From contig CM055266.1 of NCBI GenBank assembly GCA_029237695.1, positions 108,393,370 to 108,457,369 on the forward strand: 64,000 bases of DNA, in the 5' to 3' direction. Below, piece by piece: positions 61,198-64,000 of this stretch (position 1 is the stretch's first letter; the number at the start of each line of letters is the position of its first letter). A model generated the notes under the pieces. It was given only the letters and a program-made list of their open reading frames with translations. It searched no databases and was not told the origin of the DNA. The stretch is from Conchocele bisecta (taxonomy: Eukaryota > Mollusca > Bivalvia > Lucinida > Thyasiridae). Made by a program: the position numbers and the translations under genes.

Positions 61198-61326
61198 GTT
61201 TTTAATGAAAATGTGTTCTGCGAGACCATACAAATAAGCTCATAAGTACAATGTAGATGATTCTAAGGTGCTGATGAAGCATGTTTCATTGAAAAAAATA
61301 GAAAAACGACAACAGTAGACGACACA
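61198..61326. mobile_element. Family Y MITE fragment
   Basis: ATGATTCTAAGGTGCTGATG and CAACAGTAGACGACACATG are family Y-like. Confidence 0.5.
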
Positions 61327-61329
61327 TGC

Positions 61330-62280
61330 TATTCCTTATTGCACGGAATAAACACAGGACCTGGGCACATGAGGAAGGAAATAAAACGCAAAGACAAATT
61401 CAATATATATTCTGGTAAAACTCCACAAGAGACTGTTACATATACATTGAACAAGACAAATGTGCATTTAATGTTATTGCAAATGTAAAATATAAGCAAA
61501 TGGATAACGTGCACGCTTTAATGCACAGGCATTGTCAACATGTGCAAAAACACAAATTTGATGAAAACATTTTCCACAATTCAGAATTAGGTATGACCCT
61601 GCCCATGAAATACAGCCATGTATACGATCTTCACACGTTTAGAGTCAGTTGCTGTAAATGACGCCAGCATTTTGAAAATTGTATAATTTATTTAGCAATT
61701 ACAAGGCAGACTGCCACTTATTTTTCGATATTTAACACAATTCTTAACAAAAACATGTTTGATACCACATGGGAATCATTTTCAATTTTCATTTGCTGTC
61801 GAAACATGCTTTAGTAAAGAAATAGTGAAAATAAGGGGAATGGCAGACATTTTATTTTTTGAGGCAAATGTTAGAGGCAAACCAGCGGAGAATAGGGACA
61901 ATTGTAGGTTCTGATCCTCCGCATTTCACACAGTAATGCTACCAGTCTTATAAATAGGTTACCAAAATTATGAGTGACTTGTCTTAGAATATTTTCATTA
62001 TAATTGGTTATAATTGGCAGCATGGGTCGGTTTGACGCCACGTTGCTTTGTTTAAACTGAGCTTAGTATAAATTAAACAACGTAATGTCAAACAGACACA
62101 TTCGCCCATTATATTATCAAGTATGCCACTACATGTAGTTGTAAGGGAAATTACTCATGATGTTCCAAGTTTGGTAATCTATATATATAACTGCTGTATT
62201 CCGTTACAAACTGACGAACAGTGTATTGCGACACTGAGTGCAAACAACGTAATGTCCTTATTGTAAGTCGGCGTCCAATT
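61330..62280. other. Mostly unassigned AT-rich stretch
   Basis: A degenerate family Y element may lie at 61735-61850 (CTTAACAAAAACATGTTTG). Otherwise I see no exon or repeat. Confidence 0.35.
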
Positions 62281-62284
62281 TGTA

Positions 62285-62470
62285 CTTTACAATATAGGAA
62301 TGAATGGCCTTTTTGTGGAATTTATCGGGGTATAAACTTGGAAAGGTCGCGGGAATACTGGACGAAGGCCGGAAGGCCTCGTCCACTATTCCCGCGACTT
62401 TTCCAAGTTTATATCCCCGATAAATTCCACAAAAAGGCCATTCATTTTTGTGCTGGAATTATTATATTTT
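62285..62470. mobile_element. Family J MITE, partial
   Basis: TATAGGAATGAATGGCCTTT, the GGCCGGAAGGCCTCGTCC hairpin and TTTTTGTGCTGGAATTATTA are present. Confidence 0.82.
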
Positions 62471-62570
62471 AATTGTCATTAAAAGAAAAAGGATTGACTT
62501 TAATTGATAGAGAATACTAAAAAAAATATAAGCAACTTGACTATTAAGAATCATGGAGTATCCCAATAAA

Positions 62571-62985
62571 TGTGGCTGTGACTGGAGAAATGGTGCTCAA
62601 GGCTTTTGCGATCAGTGTAAATCCATATCAGCCTGTGCATCTGCACAGTCTGATCAGGATCTGCACAGTTCGCCAGTCCATAAACGATTTGATTTGATGT
62701 ATTTGTGTTTGACGGCCTATCAACAGATACGGTCATTTAAGGCCGGGTAAACGGGTTCGATCCCGCATTTAACCTGCTGCATTGGGGGAGAGGGGTGGGG
62801 GAATTAGAACAGCCGGAGCTGGTGCCATGTCCATACCACACCAAAGTCCATCAATGAAACACCCGTCATGCTTATAACAGGTAATATAGATTGTTATCAG
62901 GCTACAGGTGTGTGTTAATTGATCAGGAGCTACACTGGTCAAAAGTCCCATAAGCCCCATTTCTCCAGTCACAGCTACATACGAG
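62571..62985. mobile_element. Family G MITE carrying a SINE-like insert
   Basis: ATGTGGCTGTGACTGGAGAA at the left and CATTTCTCCAGTCACAGCTA at the right are family G; the middle (about 62680-62800) is the tRNA-like repeat also seen at 54.4 kb. Confidence 0.78.
62685..62795 (+). mobile_element. SINE-like repeat with tRNA T-arm motif
   Basis: GATTTGATTTGATGTATTTG, GGCCTATCAACAGATACGG and ACGGGTTCGATCCCGC occur in order. The last is a good B box and a foldable T arm (CGGG-TTCGATC-CCG). No complete tRNA cloverleaf is seen, so no tRNA gene is called. Confidence 0.65.
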
Positions 62986-63194
62986 TGTTATATGTGATCC
63001 ACAATGACAAAACAATGTGCTTAAAGCGTTTGCGACCAGTGTAGATCCATATCCAGCTACAAGAGTGTGCTAGCTGATCAGGAGCTGCACTTACCAAAAA
63101 GTCAATAAGCCCATTTGTGTCATGGTCGGTCCTTGGTCGGCCTCCAACCTCCCCTTATAGCCGCCCTGTCTCCTCCAAGTAGTAATTTTGTATA

Positions 63195-63656
63195 CAATTA
63201 TCTAGCTACTGGTCAAATAACACACTCCAGTAGCCTCCTAACAATCTATATTGTTTTCTAGAAGCTTGGCGGTTATTTCATTGATGGAATGGCAAACAGT
63301 GCAAATCCTGGTCAGAATGTGCCGATGCACAAGCTCATCTGGGGACCGTTTCACTAAACTTCGTACGACTAAAATGTTCGTAAGTGCAAAATTATGATAG
63401 TCTGTAAATTGCACATCAACACTGTTTCTTGTAAACATTTATTGGATTTACATTTATTGAGCATAGGCTGCATAGGCTGCATAGGCTATGCAGCCTATGC
63501 TCAATAAATGTAAATCCATCAATTGAAATTTCTAGATGATCCTAAATTTGCGCTGACGAACATTTTAGTCCTAAGAAGTTTAGTGAAATAGGCCCCTGGA
63601 TCTACACTGGACGCAAAACCCAGAAACGTTATTTCTCCCGTGACGGCCACAATTAA
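63195..63656. mobile_element. Family G MITE with nested family D
   Basis: TTGATGGAATGGCAAACAGT and GGTCAGAATGTGCCGATGCA precede, and GATCTACACTGGACGCAAAA follows, a complete family D element at 63340-63596. Confidence 0.78.
63340..63596. mobile_element. Family D palindromic MITE
   Basis: GGGGACCGTTTCACTAAACT mirrors TTTAGTGAAATAGGCCCC; the centre GCATAGGCTGCATAGGCTGC shows a short duplication. Confidence 0.87.
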
Positions 63657-63659
63657 TAT

Positions 63660-63972
63660 TGTTCTAAGTTACTGCTTTGTTGAATGAATCATATTCCCAT
63701 TTATGTATGTATTTATAATTATATATTTTCTAGTTACTGTTTTGTTATGAATATCCGTTTTTTCTTTATTTATTGAATTTTATTTTTTGCTATAGTTTTG
63801 TCATTTCGTTTAATGAATTGTAATTGCATGTTTTGCTGTATTTTTTTTTGCTAGTGTATTGTACTTAACCCAGACAATTCCGAATTAAATGGTGTCATCT
63901 CTATTTTTTCTATTTTCCATTTTACAAGATTTAAACGTGTTTGAAAGCACATGTGAATCATCTCTTATCATT
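63660..63972 (+). other. AT-rich stretch with weak periodicity
   Basis: TTACTGCTTTGTTGAATGAA, TTACTGTTTTGTTATGAAT and TATAGTTTTGTCATTTCG recur at uneven spacing of roughly 60-90 nt. No gene is seen. Another family G arm begins at about 63975 and is cut by the window end. Confidence 0.4.
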
Positions 63973-64000
63973 ATTTGTGGCTGTGACTGGAATAATCGAG

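Noticed and set aside
62735..62765. A tRNA gene
   Set aside because: Only a T-arm and B-box-like motif is seen; no acceptor stem, D arm or anticodon arm folds around it.

Overview
This window looks like nuclear DNA of an invertebrate animal, most likely a mollusc and possibly a heterodont bivalve. It is AT-rich, exons are short and widely spaced, splice signals are GT-AG, and more than half of the sequence consists of short palindromic non-autonomous transposons (MITEs), minisatellites and microsatellites. The mollusc assignment is inference from repeat style and protein similarity; nothing in the window fixes the species. No bacterial operon, rRNA, functional tRNA or CRISPR array is present.

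Region 1 (about 0.2-25 kb, minus strand) holds one complete gene that I recognise: the orthologue of CPED1 (cadherin-like and PC-esterase domain-containing protein 1). I could place 21 coding exons between 24958 (ATG) and 552 (TAA). All 20 introns are GT-AG, every reading phase joins correctly, and the spliced CDS is 2988 nt, 995 codons plus stop (human CPED1 is about 1026 residues). The product has an N-terminal signal anchor, a long central region, a cadherin-like beta-sandwich and a C-terminal PC-esterase domain with an intact GDS nucleophile motif. The expected DxxH histidine reads as arginine. Introns are filled with MITEs; several abut or form splice sites, and the stop codon lies on the TTAA junction of one element.

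Region 2 (25-44 kb) is mostly nested MITEs plus odd composite repeats: a TACTTCTAAC inverted array, a CGATA-rich hairpin array, and a TIR element built of repeated subunits. A few exon-like segments are scattered here. A phase-compatible chain on the minus strand (50.5, 49.4, 37.0, 33.2 and 30.6 kb) could be a second gene, but this is weak.

Region 3 (44-53 kb) contains two large minisatellites: a 1.9-kb array of a 26-bp unit that carries CACGTG, and a 1.2-kb array of a 58-bp unit interrupted by a transposon.

Region 4 (53-64 kb) is again MITE-dense and has a poly-C tract inside a nested element, a roughly 180-bp tandem repeat and a tRNA-like SINE fragment. No gene is recognised there.

Repeat families are given letters A-Z, AA, BB and CC. 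They were recognised by eye from shared sequence inside this window, so boundaries are approximate.
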